From Brachionus koreanus (taxonomy: Eukaryota > Rotifera > Eurotatoria > Ploima > Brachionidae), in NCBI GenBank assembly GCA_016987375.1, contig PJRA01000508.1, positions 825,328 through 889,327 on the forward strand: a DNA stretch of 64,000 nt, read 5' to 3'. Both the position numbers and the translations under genes were made by a program. Below the pieces are notes generated by a model, which was given only the letters and a program-made list of their open reading frames with translations, searched no databases and was not told the origin of the DNA. Each line of letters begins with the position of its first letter. Positions within the stretch are counted from its first letter, which is position 1. Of the stretch, positions 33,801 through 45,342 are shown piece after piece.

Positions 33801-36800
33801 AATTAAAGAATTTAAATATTTAAAAAATTTAAAAACTAAAAAGCAATTGGAAAAAAATCACAGATTTTGATGATTGTTAAAAAAGATATAAAAAATTTGT
33901 TTTCGAAAACTTGAATAAAAAAAAATTTTCCTAATATCACTATTTGTTCAGTCAATAGATTTTGTTTACATTTATAAGTAATTAAATTTTTTTTGTTGAT
34001 CAGACAATGGAGGCCTTATTATTTATTTTTATTTATTTATTTATTATATTTAGGATTTTTGGGGAAATGGAATATTGAATTGTCCAAGGGTTTAATTATG
34101 CTCAGACATACATTAGGAAAAAATTGTGAGTTTTAGTGTGGGTGATTAATTCAAAATTTTGAGTGTATGAATCTCAATCAAGTAAAATTGAGAAAAAAAA
34201 TTGATTAAATAAATAATTTCAAAAACTGTTTTTTTCGATTCAAATTGATTAATATTATTTTAGAGTTAAATTTTAAGAACAAAAAACGTTTCAAAAATTA
34301 AATGTTAAAATAACCTAGTTTCGAAAGTATTTTAGTTAACTAAAAAAAAGATGAATGCTCAAATCCTGAATTTTAATTTTTTAAAAGCCAAAAAAAAAAA
34401 CATTAAAATTAATCCGAAAATAATCAATTCATTTGTTACACTCAAAATTTTATTTCCAAACTCACATTTTATTTTACTGAGTGAATATGAGTGACTATTT
34501 AATTATAAATATTTATTATCTAGTTTTCAACATATAATAAACTGAATGTGAACAGTCAACGCAGGTACTTAAACATTTTTCAACTTTATTTATATTTTGT
34601 GACTTATCTAATCGTGAAAGTTTTTAAGACCTTTCACTAGATATTCGGACTGATTATTAATAAAAATTTCAAATTAAGTTATGCAGACAAATTAAATATT
34701 TTTTTTTAAAACTAGTTTAAATTTATAAAGAATTTTAAACGAGATTTTTAGCTTTTAACACAAGAAAAACCAAGTAATATCATTTTTAAAATCAAAAATT
34801 TTAAATTGAAATTTTTCATTAAAAAATTTAAAATCTATTTAAATCAAAAAAGATATTTTTTTTGAAAAATTTATTCAAAATAAATGAGAATTTTTCAAAT
34901 GAGTTAAAATTACTGGTGCTTCTAGTGTTAAAGGCTAATTACAAAATTTTATTCCTATTAAAAATTATTTAAGTTTTAATTTTTTTAAAACGCTTTCTAG
35001 TACTAATCGAGTCAATCTAAAATTTTAATGAAATTCAATTACCTTTTTATGAAATTAAATGTGTAATAAATTTTGTCTTTGGTCTTATAATACTATGTTA
35101 TGCAAATTTTATTTTTTTTAAATTTAACACTAGAAGTCGTGGTGTTGTTTTGTCAATTCTATCAATTTTTATTGGCAAATTGAAGTTAATGATCAAATTA
35201 AAATGATCATGCTCAAAAGATATGATTGAAAAAAGGTTTTAAAATATTTTTGAGTAAAAAATTTATTGCAGAAGCATATTTTTAAAGTAAACTTTCAATG
35301 TTAATCTTAATTTTTTAGGTGTGAAAATTTCTGCAAATGATTTCTGAATGCAGAATTATGCAAAATAGTTGGTTATGGTTTAACATGTTATGCTACTCAT
35401 GAAAAATTTCAGTGCAATAAATTTTTCATTTAAAAAACTTTTAAAAAGCTTGTATAACAAATCATAATTGAGCATGATCATTAAATTTTGATCATAAACT
35501 TCAATATGCCTTTTTATTTATCCTTTTGTTATTTTGAAGATGTAAAGCTAATCTTAACAATGTTTATTCGATGGCTAAGTGATGAATGTAGAAAATTTTA
35601 AAAATCTAAACTAAATTTTTATTCCAACATTAATAAATGAATTGAATTTTAGATCAAATCAATATAAATAATTTTGTTTAATTCATTTGAATTTTTATTT
35701 TCATCAAAATAATACAAATTCTTGCTATTTTATTTATCAAGACTTTTTGAGAAATATGAGAAAAGGGATATTTTCTATTGACTTCATTAAGAAATTTAAC
35801 CAAAAATAAAATTTATCAGATGATTCATTTGTTTTTTTTTTTAATTATTTGAAAGTAAATTTTTTTTTATGAATTCTTTAAAAAATTATTTAAATTTTTA
35901 AAATATCATCATATTAATAATATAATTTAAAGGCGTTTGGCACAATCAATTTTAATCATCATCCCTATATTTGGTCTTCATTTTATTTTTTTCGCGTGGA
36001 TACCATATATAGGACTATTTGATTTTCAGATTGGTCCTTGCTTTGAAGTTGTATTGATTTCCACCGAAAACATTTTCAATTCATTTCAGGTAAAATTGAA
36101 ATAATTTTTAAAAATAAAATTTTCAATTTCAAAAAAGGGATTGGTAGTTTCAATTGCATGCTGTTTTATTCATAGAGAAGTTCGAATCGAGTCTATTTTA
36201 TTTGTTCATCAAATTTTAGGAAAAATAAAATGCCTTAAGTGTGTGCCATTTTTAGACCAAGACTACATACGCCGTTTGAAATACTCTCAAACTAGAGGAG
36301 CAACAATGGCAGTAGTTGAAACTTGTTCTCCAAATTTGGCCTTAGATAAATACAAATTCAAGAACAATTCCACTAATAACATAGATGAAAAAAATCCAAT
36401 GCTGACTCCGATGTCAAGCAAAAGGCTACATAATCCAGAGAGCATAGAAGAAGAGTATTTTGAAAAAAGAAAATCAATAATTGCATCACAGTCAAATCTT
36501 TCCGTTAAACATCATTCAAAATGGTGCTTTTGTCTCCTAGGCGAGCAAAAGAACGACTTTTTTAGCGACTCAAGACGAAAATCAAGCAGCAAATTTTTGC
36601 GCGGTTCTTCCGGAATTTTAAACCGTGACAAAAATGGAAGAAAAAAGAGCTTAAATTTATCAAGAACACCATCAGTTTTGACCCATGCTGATGATAGCTT
36701 TAAAAATTTGTCTTCAATTCAAGAGATCAATTTAAAGTCAAATTTAAAACAAAAAAATTCAGAGAGTAAACTAAGCCAAGTTATATTTCAAATGGATGGG

Positions 36801-36851
36801 CAGAAAATTAATGAAATATCAGAAAATTCAAGCAACGAAGAAAAAAAATAA
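30814..36851 (+). CDS. secretin-family (class B1) GPCR, copy 1, 11 exons
   Basis: I joined exons by GT/AG sites and phase: 30814-30843, 30900-31074, 31128-31241, 31293-31420, 32782-32873, 32924-33083, 33136-33292, 33353-33413, 33460-33615, 35933-36089, 36138-36851 (stop included), giving 647 residues with frame kept throughout. It starts with a signal peptide (MKYELVCFLLLIIF). A hormone-binding domain follows with six cysteines (KKC, EKC, MCWP, LPC, IHC, SKC) and the marks KWDSVMCWPE and W-x-K-T-N-Y-S. TM1 is in exon 5; TM2 has RNYVHINLF; TM3 has the disulphide Cys and EAIYLVLLL; the extracellular loop 2 partner is WCWQ; TM6 has SILIIIPIFGLHFI; TM7 has GLVVSIACCFIHREV. Such receptors bind peptide hormones and signal through Gs. 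The Trp/Cys pattern recalls PTH/PDF-type receptors, but the ligand is not assignable. The ~200-residue tail shares CLL..QKNDF with copy 2. Confidence 0.88.
31653..31680 (+). repeat. possible piggyBac-type end in intron 4
   Basis: TTAACACTAGAA at 31653-31664 equals the first 12 bases of the 3.1 kb MITE. No matching right end found in the intron. Confidence 0.35.
31908..32215. repeat. GC-richer island with nested inverted repeats in intron 4
   Basis: ACATTAATGGTG occurs twice within 32 bp (31,909-31,939). Then AAATTGGTGTTG (31963-31974) pairs perfectly with CAACACCAATTT (31994-32005), and outside these GTCAGTG (31949-31955) pairs with CACTGAC (32025-32031). To the right is an unusual GC-richer stretch to about 32,205. 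It looks like an inserted element but no family is recognised. Confidence 0.5.
34755..34931. mobile_element. TTAA-flanked MITE, piggyBac type, diverged (intron 9)
   Basis: 177 bp from TTAA 34755-34758 to TTAA 34928-34931. The right end, read inward, is TTAACACTAGAAGCACCAGT; the left end is TTAACACAAGAAAAACCAAG, 15 or more of 20 positions matching. No coding. Inserted in the 2.3-kb intron of class B GPCR copy 1. Confidence 0.75.
35124..35520. mobile_element. inverted-repeat element with piggyBac-type left end (intron 9)
   Basis: TTAACACTAGAA at 35124-35135 starts the element. Internal arms at about 35,167-35,226 and 35,458-35,520 are inverted copies over about 60 bp with few mismatches (shared core AATGATCATGCTCAA). 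The expected right terminus is eroded. It sits about 190 bp after the MITE at 34,755. Confidence 0.65.
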
Positions 36852-39800
36852 ATCTATACCGGATCGCTAAGTTTGAATAGTCAATGTAAATAAACCAACT
36901 GGTTTTACCATGAGATATTTGCAACTATTGCTGATTCACAGCAAGAGTAAACTGTTGAGTGGTTGAAAAATCGAGTCTTAATGACTTTATTAGTTAATTT
37001 TGACAATCGAGTTTTATTTTTAAATGATTATTTTTAGGAAAACGCTTGTATATTTTTTTAATATTATTTTTAAAAACATTAAATCTCTATATTTAGGAAA
37101 AGGCTTTTATGAAATTTTTCAGGTTTACAAAATAAACATTTAATTAAAGAAAATTAAAAATAAACTTTATTTTAGTTCGATTAGTACATTTTTTAAATAT
37201 CGGAAACTTTTTATTAAAAAATTTGATTTATATTTAGTAAGTAATATTTTTTTCCAAAATTTTATAAATTTAATAATAAATATTTATGAATAAATATTAG
37301 TTTCATTTAATCATCACATGTCACACATTTTTCATTCAATATGGACAAGATTAAATTTTAAGCTTACGCCTTAAGTTGAGCTCATTTGTTTGAAGGCTAG
37401 AAATAATAGAAAATAAATAATACCATAATTATAGTAATGTTTATTCTAGTTTATATTTATTTAAATTTGAAACTATAAAATTTTAACTTTATATGATTTC
37501 AACAATATAAGTAATAAAAACTTTTTTCTTTATTTATAACGGTTTGCTTAAGAAATTTGTTTTAGTTACCTAGTGCTGATTTGATAAAGATTAATATAGA
37601 ATAAATTTTTATCGTTGCTGGATTATCCATGATTATTAATTGCATAAGTAAATATCATCTATTGATACCATGATAATTTTTGGAAAGCTAGGATAGAGAT
37701 TCAAAAATTTTGTATATATCAAATTATTTATTTATATTGCCTGATAAAACCATGATTTTGTTATTATACAAGTCTGTATGATGCTTTAAAACAAAATAAT
37801 TCGAAATATTTGATTAGTAGAAGCCGACTTGTTTAGACATACTTAAAATAGATATTATTCAGAAATAACTAAGAAATCAAAATTCAAAAATACCCAAGCT
37901 GAAATTTTGCCGCAGAGATTTGATTATCCAAAAGCTTTAATTGTTTGAGTCGAGATGCACTTCTAAACTTTTGTTAAGCATACATTTTTGTTCAACTTGA
38001 GTTTTAGACTTAGCAAGAAATTTGAAAAAATAATATATTTTTTATTAGTTTTAAAGTCTAATACATTATCTATAAATAAATTTTTTGTTTAATATTATAC
38101 TCAATTCAATAATTTTTTAAATGTCAAACAGAAAAAAATATATTCAAGAATTTTAGTTTCCAAGGCAATAGACATAAGTGCTAGCTGCAAATATTTACCA
38201 AATGTTGAAAATATTGATAAAAAAGCATCATCAATTTAAATGTTCAAATATTTAAGTAATAATTGGCAAAGATTTGCTTTTGAATAGTTTAAAAATAGAT
38301 TTCATTTTTCTAATCTAAGCGAATTGCATGTAAAATTAGAAATCAATCAATTTTTGTATTTTTTCCTGATTTTTTTTTCTAATTCTAAAAATCTTTTAAA
38401 AAAGATGGTTAAATCTAAATTATTTTTGGATAAATATCAAATTACGTCAGATTTTTCAGATTAACAGAAAAACATTTTTTAAATTAAAATCTTGCCTGCC
38501 AGGAATTTTCGGCATTTTTGGTAAAACTAAAAATACACCTGAGAAAAAATAAAAACTTTGATTCTATTAATAAAGCGAGAAATGTTTTGACTATAAATTC
38601 GTAAATAGCAACTAATTTTATTAACAGATAAAGCAAAATAGCTGCTTAAATCAATTAAGTAAGCCCCTCGGCTAGTTCGTTTAATTCAAATTTTGTTGAA
38701 TAAAAAAATCTCGTTTGATTTATTCAAATTTTTAGATTCTTAAACAGTTAAATTTTTTTTAAAAAAAAAATTTTCTTCTTCTTGTAAAAAACAAAAATTA
38801 TTTTTGTTTAAATTTAAAAGTATACTAAATTGATGCAAAAATTATTTTAAAATAAATTAGTTTTACTTCAGCACATTAATGGTGGATTTATTAATTTAAA
38901 TATTAATTTTTACTTGAAAAAGATAGTCGTTAGACCTAAGTTGAGAGTCTGTTCCAAATTATTTGCTATATAGAAATAAATTATTTATTTTAGTGAATTA
39001 ATTTGTAATGTCGTACCTTTATATTAAAAAGAAAACATCTAATCCTCAAATAAGAGATTTAAATTTCTAAAGGTGAGGAAGTTGTCATTTCGTATTATTT
39101 ATCTCACGAGTGAGGGTGAAAAATAATGTATGATAAAAACTGAAAAAAATTTGTTTGACTAATTAAAATATTTTATATTTTGTAATAAAACATCTTGAAT
39201 AAACATTAATTTAGAATTTCTAAAAATACAGTCTTAAATAAACTTTTATTTCAACCATTTTTAATGTAATTTGGCATATAATAAAAATAAAAAAATTGTT
39301 AAGAAAAATATTGCGGAATGAATTATTTTTCTTTTTCAATGGAAAAACAAAAGAGGTTTTAATTAAATTCAGCTTTTTTTTTTCAAATGAAAATTTCCAA
39401 GATAAAGATAAAAAAACCCTAAGCAAATATAGTACTAAAACGCTATCTCAAAACTTAAATATTAAAAACGAAATTTAGTTGAGCGATTCTTAAAATTATT
39501 TACTTTGTTTCCGGGAGTATTCTTCTGTTCGCTAATTACTAATGAATAGGATCTTGATAAATATTGTTTTTTCTTCGGAAAATTTATTTAAGTTGTAATA
39601 AAATTTTTATTTTATTTTAGATATTTTGTTCGTAAACAAATCAAAAATCGATAAACTAGTTATCTTATTCTTTAAAAATGTTCCCTTTTATTTCAACTTC
39701 CTCTTAGTTCACGTTAAAAATTCTACAACTCATATTAACTTTAGAAATATTTACTAAGCTTTTGGCATTTAAGCTATAAATCCTGCTGGTATCGATATTA

Positions 39801-40605
39801 AAAAAGAAATATTCAATTAATTTAGTTTTTTTTTTCAAATAAATCAAAATATTTGGGCTCTTTGGATGCTAAATTTTTTAGACTAAATAAATAATTTTAG
39901 TGATTTAGTTTTGTTAAAATTGTTTAGTTTAAATTTTTCGAAATTCGAGGCTCAAATTATTAGTTAAATAATGCAAAAAGATATCTTGATTTTAGAAAAA
40001 GAAATTTTCCAACCTACCAAACAAATGTTTTTATTTGGCATAAGATCAATTTTAAATCAAATTAAAACTATGTGAAAATAATATTAAGCTAAGAAAAACA
40101 TTCTTCATACTCTAATATTATGTTACTTTTCAAAGTTACATTTTGCGCATTTTATCTAAAAAGTTTTTATTTCTAAAAAGAAAATACATTTACATTGGTC
40201 ATTATGAGCAAAGTTATAAAGCTTTAAATAAAAATGATGTTGGTATGCTACGCCATAGTTGAGTGATTTTGCAAGAATCTTTAGCATTCAATAGTCAAAA
40301 TGTAATTAAGTTTTTTAAAATAAAAAAAAAAGCTTCATAAATGAATCATTCTAGCAAAACACTCGTTTCCATAAAAGATCACTTTAGAATTCCATTCGAT
40401 TTGATTTTTAATTAACTTTTTTAAACTAAATTAGAAAATGCTTATTTATTTTTTTTTAATTAGAAAAACAAAAGTTTAGTATTCGAAGCAAATGAAGACA
40501 AATATTTAAAGCGAATCATATCCAAAAATAAAATTGGATTGATAGTAATTCAAATAAATCCATTATAATGCCTAAAATTTCGTTCCTTAATAAGGTGTTT
40601 TAAAA
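36852..40605. other. AT-rich spacer between the two class B GPCR genes
   Basis: About 3.75 kb, no supported gene or RNA. Chance frames at 39.2-39.5 kb overlap on opposite strands and are Phe/Lys-rich. It holds the 3' UTR of copy 1 and the promoter of copy 2. Confidence 0.5.
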
Positions 40606-43600
40606 ATGAATCATTTAAATACAATTATTATAGAAATATGTTTTGTGACATTTTTTGCCTTCTTGGTGAGTGGCAAAAGTATAATGAAAGAAATAAAGGG
40701 TCGAACAAGTATTGATGTCTTGTATTCAAATGAAGAAGACAGTGATTTGATTGAAATAGACCAGGCACAGCAAGAAAAAAAGCTTAGAGAAGCAGCATTG
40801 AATTGTAGTACAAAGATGGCTGCTTATCTTACAAACCGTAATTTACTTTTTTATATTTAAATTGTTTTAATATGAAATAGTAAAGAAAAAAGCTTATCTG
40901 AAATATTTCATAAATCATTTTTGCAAAATATTTTAAATTTAAATTTGATCATTCTATAAGGCACTGACACTTGTTTTATCACTTGGGATCAAATTTTGTG
41001 CTGGCCAGAGACTCAAATCAATCAATCAGTCTACATACCATGTCCTACTTATGTAAATAAATTTAATCGAAGATGTAAGAAAAAATACAATTTGAAGAAA
41101 AACTTAAAAATAATTAGTTTTGATTTTGAATAGATAAAGCGTCTAAACATTGTGTATTTAATAGAAACACTAGTCGACCTGGATGGACTAAGACCAATTT
41201 TTCAGAATGTCTTCTGCCTTCACAGCATTTGATTGAAGAACTAGGTGAGAAGAAAATTATGGAAGTAAATTAATTAAATCTTAAAATTTCAAATTAAATT
41301 GATATCATTTTGTAGAAACATCTAAACAATATAATTCCAATAAAGCTTATAAGCTATGTCATATCTCTATTTTCATTAATTTTTTCAATTTACATACTTT
41401 CAAGGCCGTAAGTCTTTAAAAAAAATGTTCAATTCTCCAAAAAAAAAATTATTCTAATTTTTTGGAGATTTTTTCATTCATCAATTTAGACGTATTTTCA
41501 TTTAGACGTTTACGCTGTCCACGTAATTACGTTCACATTAATTTATTTGTAACATTTTGTTTTCGGGTTTTTTCAGTCATATTTGTCAACTATTTGCGTT
41601 TCTATGATTCAACTACATTTGGAATGCAGCCTCAAGGCTCTAACATTACCCAATACTTATCAGCAAATGATTCGGATGGCGTAATAATTTTTAGAATAAA
41701 ATTTAAAAACTACTAAATCAACTTTCAACAAAAAATTTAGAAATTTAATTTGTGTCGATTTTCAATGACAATATTTCGCTATTCAGCTTCAGTTTATTCA
41801 GTTGCCATTACAACTGAAGCATTTTATCTTATGCTTTTGCTTAAATTTCCCTATTATAGTGAAAAGAAAGGGTCGAAATTTTGCATTATAATATCATGGG
41901 GTAGATTTTTTAAATTGTATTTAAATTTAAATATATTTAAATTTTTAAAAAAGTTCTTCCATTTTTGTGGATATTACCATGGCTTGTTATAAGAGTATAT
42001 ATAGAAAATAAATGGTTGGTAAAATTTTTCTTAATTTTGATTAATAATAAAAATAAATTAAAAGGTGCTGGCAAATGGAATCTATATGGAATTTACTTAT
42101 AGACGCACCTAACACCATTCTCACTATCGTAAATGTGCTTTGCGCTATTTTTGTAATTCAAACTCTTTATTCAAAAATCATCAAACAATCTGTTAGTCCA
42201 GAGAAAGTGATCAAATACAGGTATTGATTAATTTAGTTTTCAAAGAATGTTATGTTGAAAATTTGTTTCAATACCCAAATTATTCTATATAATTAATATT
42301 TTTTTAGAAAAATTTAAGTTTTAAATGAATGTTGAAAATTAATTTTTTTACCAAGTCAAGTTTTTTTACTTTTCTCCTATAATTAATCGATTCACCTATA
42401 AATATAATCAGTATAACTTTTGAAAAAGCTTATTAATCATTTTGTTACTCTTATTCTTTTAATCATATTTTTCTTATTTTCATTTATAATTTTTTTTACT
42501 ATTGAAACTATTTTTTTAAATTTCTCAATTTTTCTGGCTGTTTGCGGATAAAAATTTTAGTATATATGAACGAGTTCTTTAATTTTTAAGAAAAAAAACA
42601 TCACATGTAAGAAAACATCAAACGAAAGCGGCTCATATATCACAAAAATAAAATCATGTCACAAACCAGTATTTAAAAAAAATATCTTAAACTAGTTTTT
42701 TTTTTAAATTTTTAAATTTGTATAGAATCTATATAGTTAATCTAGCACAGATTTTACTTGAAATTTAAGAAAAATTCCTAATTTTGCAAACAAAAATTAT
42801 TTCATCTAATTTTTCGAAATAATTTGGTAAATTTTTAGTTCTTTTAAAATTTTTGGGAAAAAAAATTATTTTTGCTGTTTTAGAAGTAACAAATAGAATA
42901 AGATGATGTTTATACTTTTTGTTCGAGAAAGGTTACTGTTGCCTCAATTTATTAAACGCTTAAATGATTGTATTAAATTGATTTTTCACAGATAAGTTAA
43001 GTTTGAAAAATTTCATTCGTGAGCATATTATTGTTAATGCTTTACATAAAAAATCAACAACAATATCTGAAAATTACTATGATACGGTTATAGGTTCATG
43101 GCCATTGCCAGGAAGGAAAAAAGACTCAAGTTTGGCATAGAATTAAAAATTTTTGATTACTTTTTTATTTATTTTTATTTTTTATATTGTTATTGAAATT
43201 CTATCATACATCTTGATATTTATATGCATAAAGAAATATTTTGATACCATGAAAAATAAAAAATACTTATTAAAATTAGGGCTTTATTCAGATATTTTAT
43301 TAATATAAAATTAACATGTCAAAAATGATGTCAATTAAAATAGAATTCAAAATTTTCAAGCTATCTTAAATTTTTTTTGTAAATATAAACTAAAAAAAAA
43401 ATAAATTAAATAATTTAATTAATGGAAAAAAATTGATTCAAATTTTGAATTTTTCGAAAACTGAATATAAATTTGATTCAAATGTTTCAATTTTTTTTTC
43501 ACATTGTCTTTTTTTTTGTTCAAGAAGTGAATTTTTTCAAAAAATTAATGATACTTGATAGAATTTAATTGAATTTATTAAATTACGAAATTTAGAAAAA

Positions 43601-44608
43601 AATATTTAATTGAATTTTTATTAAGACGGTTGGCTAAATCAATTTTAATAATCATACCAATTTTTGGAGTTCATTTTATTATTTTTGAATGGCTGCCCTA
43701 TTTTAGAGTGGCCACCGAGGATTCACTTCTAGAGCTACCTTTGGTATACATGGAAATCATATTTAATGGGCTACAAGTAAAAATATTTAATATTTAGTAA
43801 ATAAATCCAAAAAAAATGAAACCTGTTTTCAAAGGGTCTTTTAGCTTCGATAGCATGCTGTTTTGTTCAAAAAGAAGCTCAAATAGAGACTCTAATTCTT
43901 CTATATAATTTATTAAAACGTTTTAAAGCATTGAATAATTTCAAGTGTTTAAAAATTCTAGACCAAAACTACATTCAAAATTTAAAGTATTCACGCGAGT
44001 TCAGATCAAAGTCGTTTTACGATAATTCTAGAATTAAGCGCTCGGATTCTGCCCTAGACTCAGTAACTGATGTATTTCTAAGTCGACCAAAAATAGAAAT
44101 TAAACGAGTGAATAGTCGCAGAAGATCATCAGTAATTAACTATGAATGGTCAAATAGATTTTGCTGTTGTTTGTTTAGTAATCAAAAGAATGACTTTTAC
44201 CAAAACGGGCATAGAAGATCGACCCTTTTGTCTCTTACAGAGCATACAACATTGGCTAAAAATTTCAAGCGCCTCAGAAATTCATCTAGTCTGACAAGTT
44301 TTTTTAATAAAAAAACAATATCGGAAAAATCATTTAAAACCATAGGTCACAAGTTTACTAGTCAACCTGAACCTGTGAGCAGATTAAATTCGATGAATAG
44401 TGAAGATTTAAGCAGGAATTTAATAAATGGAGAAAAAAATGAAACAAACCATTCAGATCCAAAAATTGCAATTAATAATTTGGTAATAAACGAAGAAGAA
44501 CGTATTTCAAAAGATTCTGATTCACTGAAAAAAAGTTCAAGCACAAAAAAATTCGATTCAGAGTCTGAGTCTCCAAGAAGAAAGATTAGTTTTTCACTGG
44601 AAAAATAA
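40606..44608 (+). CDS. secretin-family (class B1) GPCR, copy 2, 10 exons
   Basis: Exons by splice site and phase: 40606-40837, 40961-41074, 41134-41264, 41316-41407, 41506-41680, 41741-41900, 41954-42014, 42065-42220, 43626-43776, 43835-44608 (stop included), giving 681 residues in one frame. A signal peptide (CFVTFFAFLVSG) is followed by an acidic spacer and a six-Cys hormone domain (LNC, DTC, LCWPE, IPC, KHC, SEC; with W-T-K-T-N-F-S). TM2 has RNYVHINLF, TM3 EAFYLMLLLKFPYY, TM6 SILIIIPIFGVHFI, TM7 GLLASIACCFVQKEA. Several exons have the same length as in copy 1 (114, 92, 61, 156), and phases agree, so the pair is an old tandem duplication. Differences: the first exon is unsplit, and the seventh donor must be GTTGGT to keep frame. 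The tail has FCCCLFSNQKNDF like copy 1. Confidence 0.88.
42221..43625. other. 1.4-kb intron 8 of class B GPCR copy 2
   Basis: Mostly A/T. At 42,960-43,140 a GC-richer patch reads, in one frame, ISENYYDTVIGSWPLPGRKK then a stop. I cannot assign it. The matching intron of copy 1 (33,616-35,932) is also the longest and carries two MITEs, so this position tolerates insertions. Confidence 0.4.
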
Positions 44609-45342
44609 AAGTCTTAATTAATGGTCTTGATGGCATTCAATTTTAGAAGTTCATGAATCTTTAATTAATTCTAGCAAACACAAAAAAATCGCCCGGTTTA
44701 ATAAAAAAACAAAGTTTTTTTTTAATTAAGATAAGTTTTTATCAAAAAAATATTTTTAAAATAATCATTAAATGTATTATAAATGTTAATTTTGTGCATA
44801 TATATTTTTTTTTCAAATACATCTCTATTTTTTTCGAATTTTAGTAAATAAATATTTAGAAAAAAATTTATAATTAATTTAAAGATAATCAAATTTTATT
44901 GATAATAATTAATTATCTTAATATTTGTTGAATAAAGTGAAGACATTAAGAATAAAATTTGGGAATATTCCTCAATTATCTAAAACAATGAAGAATTATT
45001 TAAAGCTATAAAATCTAAAAATTGTTTTCAAGGCTTGTCACTGCACGAGTTTTTAATAATTTATTTTAAAAAATGGAGAGAAATTATTACAGCTATTTTA
45101 TCAAGGATTGCTTTTCTATATAAGTATGAAACGAATTGGTAAATTTAAAAAATCATTTTGGCTTAAATATTTTTAAATTGAAATTTTAGCATAATTTTAA
45201 AATTTCACTTTAGATTTTCGATTAAAGAAAAAATCGGTTTTTACAATACAATCAATAAGCCTATCACTTAAGAATAGAATAAATAGACTTTGGAAATAAA
45301 ATTTGATCTATTAAGATTAAGATTTTAAAAGAAAAGCGTAAA
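44609..45342. other. spacer before the RNF213 gene
   Basis: About 730 bp of AT-rich DNA. It should contain the GPCR copy 2 poly(A) site and the RNF213 promoter; no specific motif stands out. Confidence 0.5.

Noticed and set aside
39220..39478. Overlapping frames on both strands near 39.3 kb
   Set aside because: Low-complexity A/T sequence gives open frames on both strands; no support for either.
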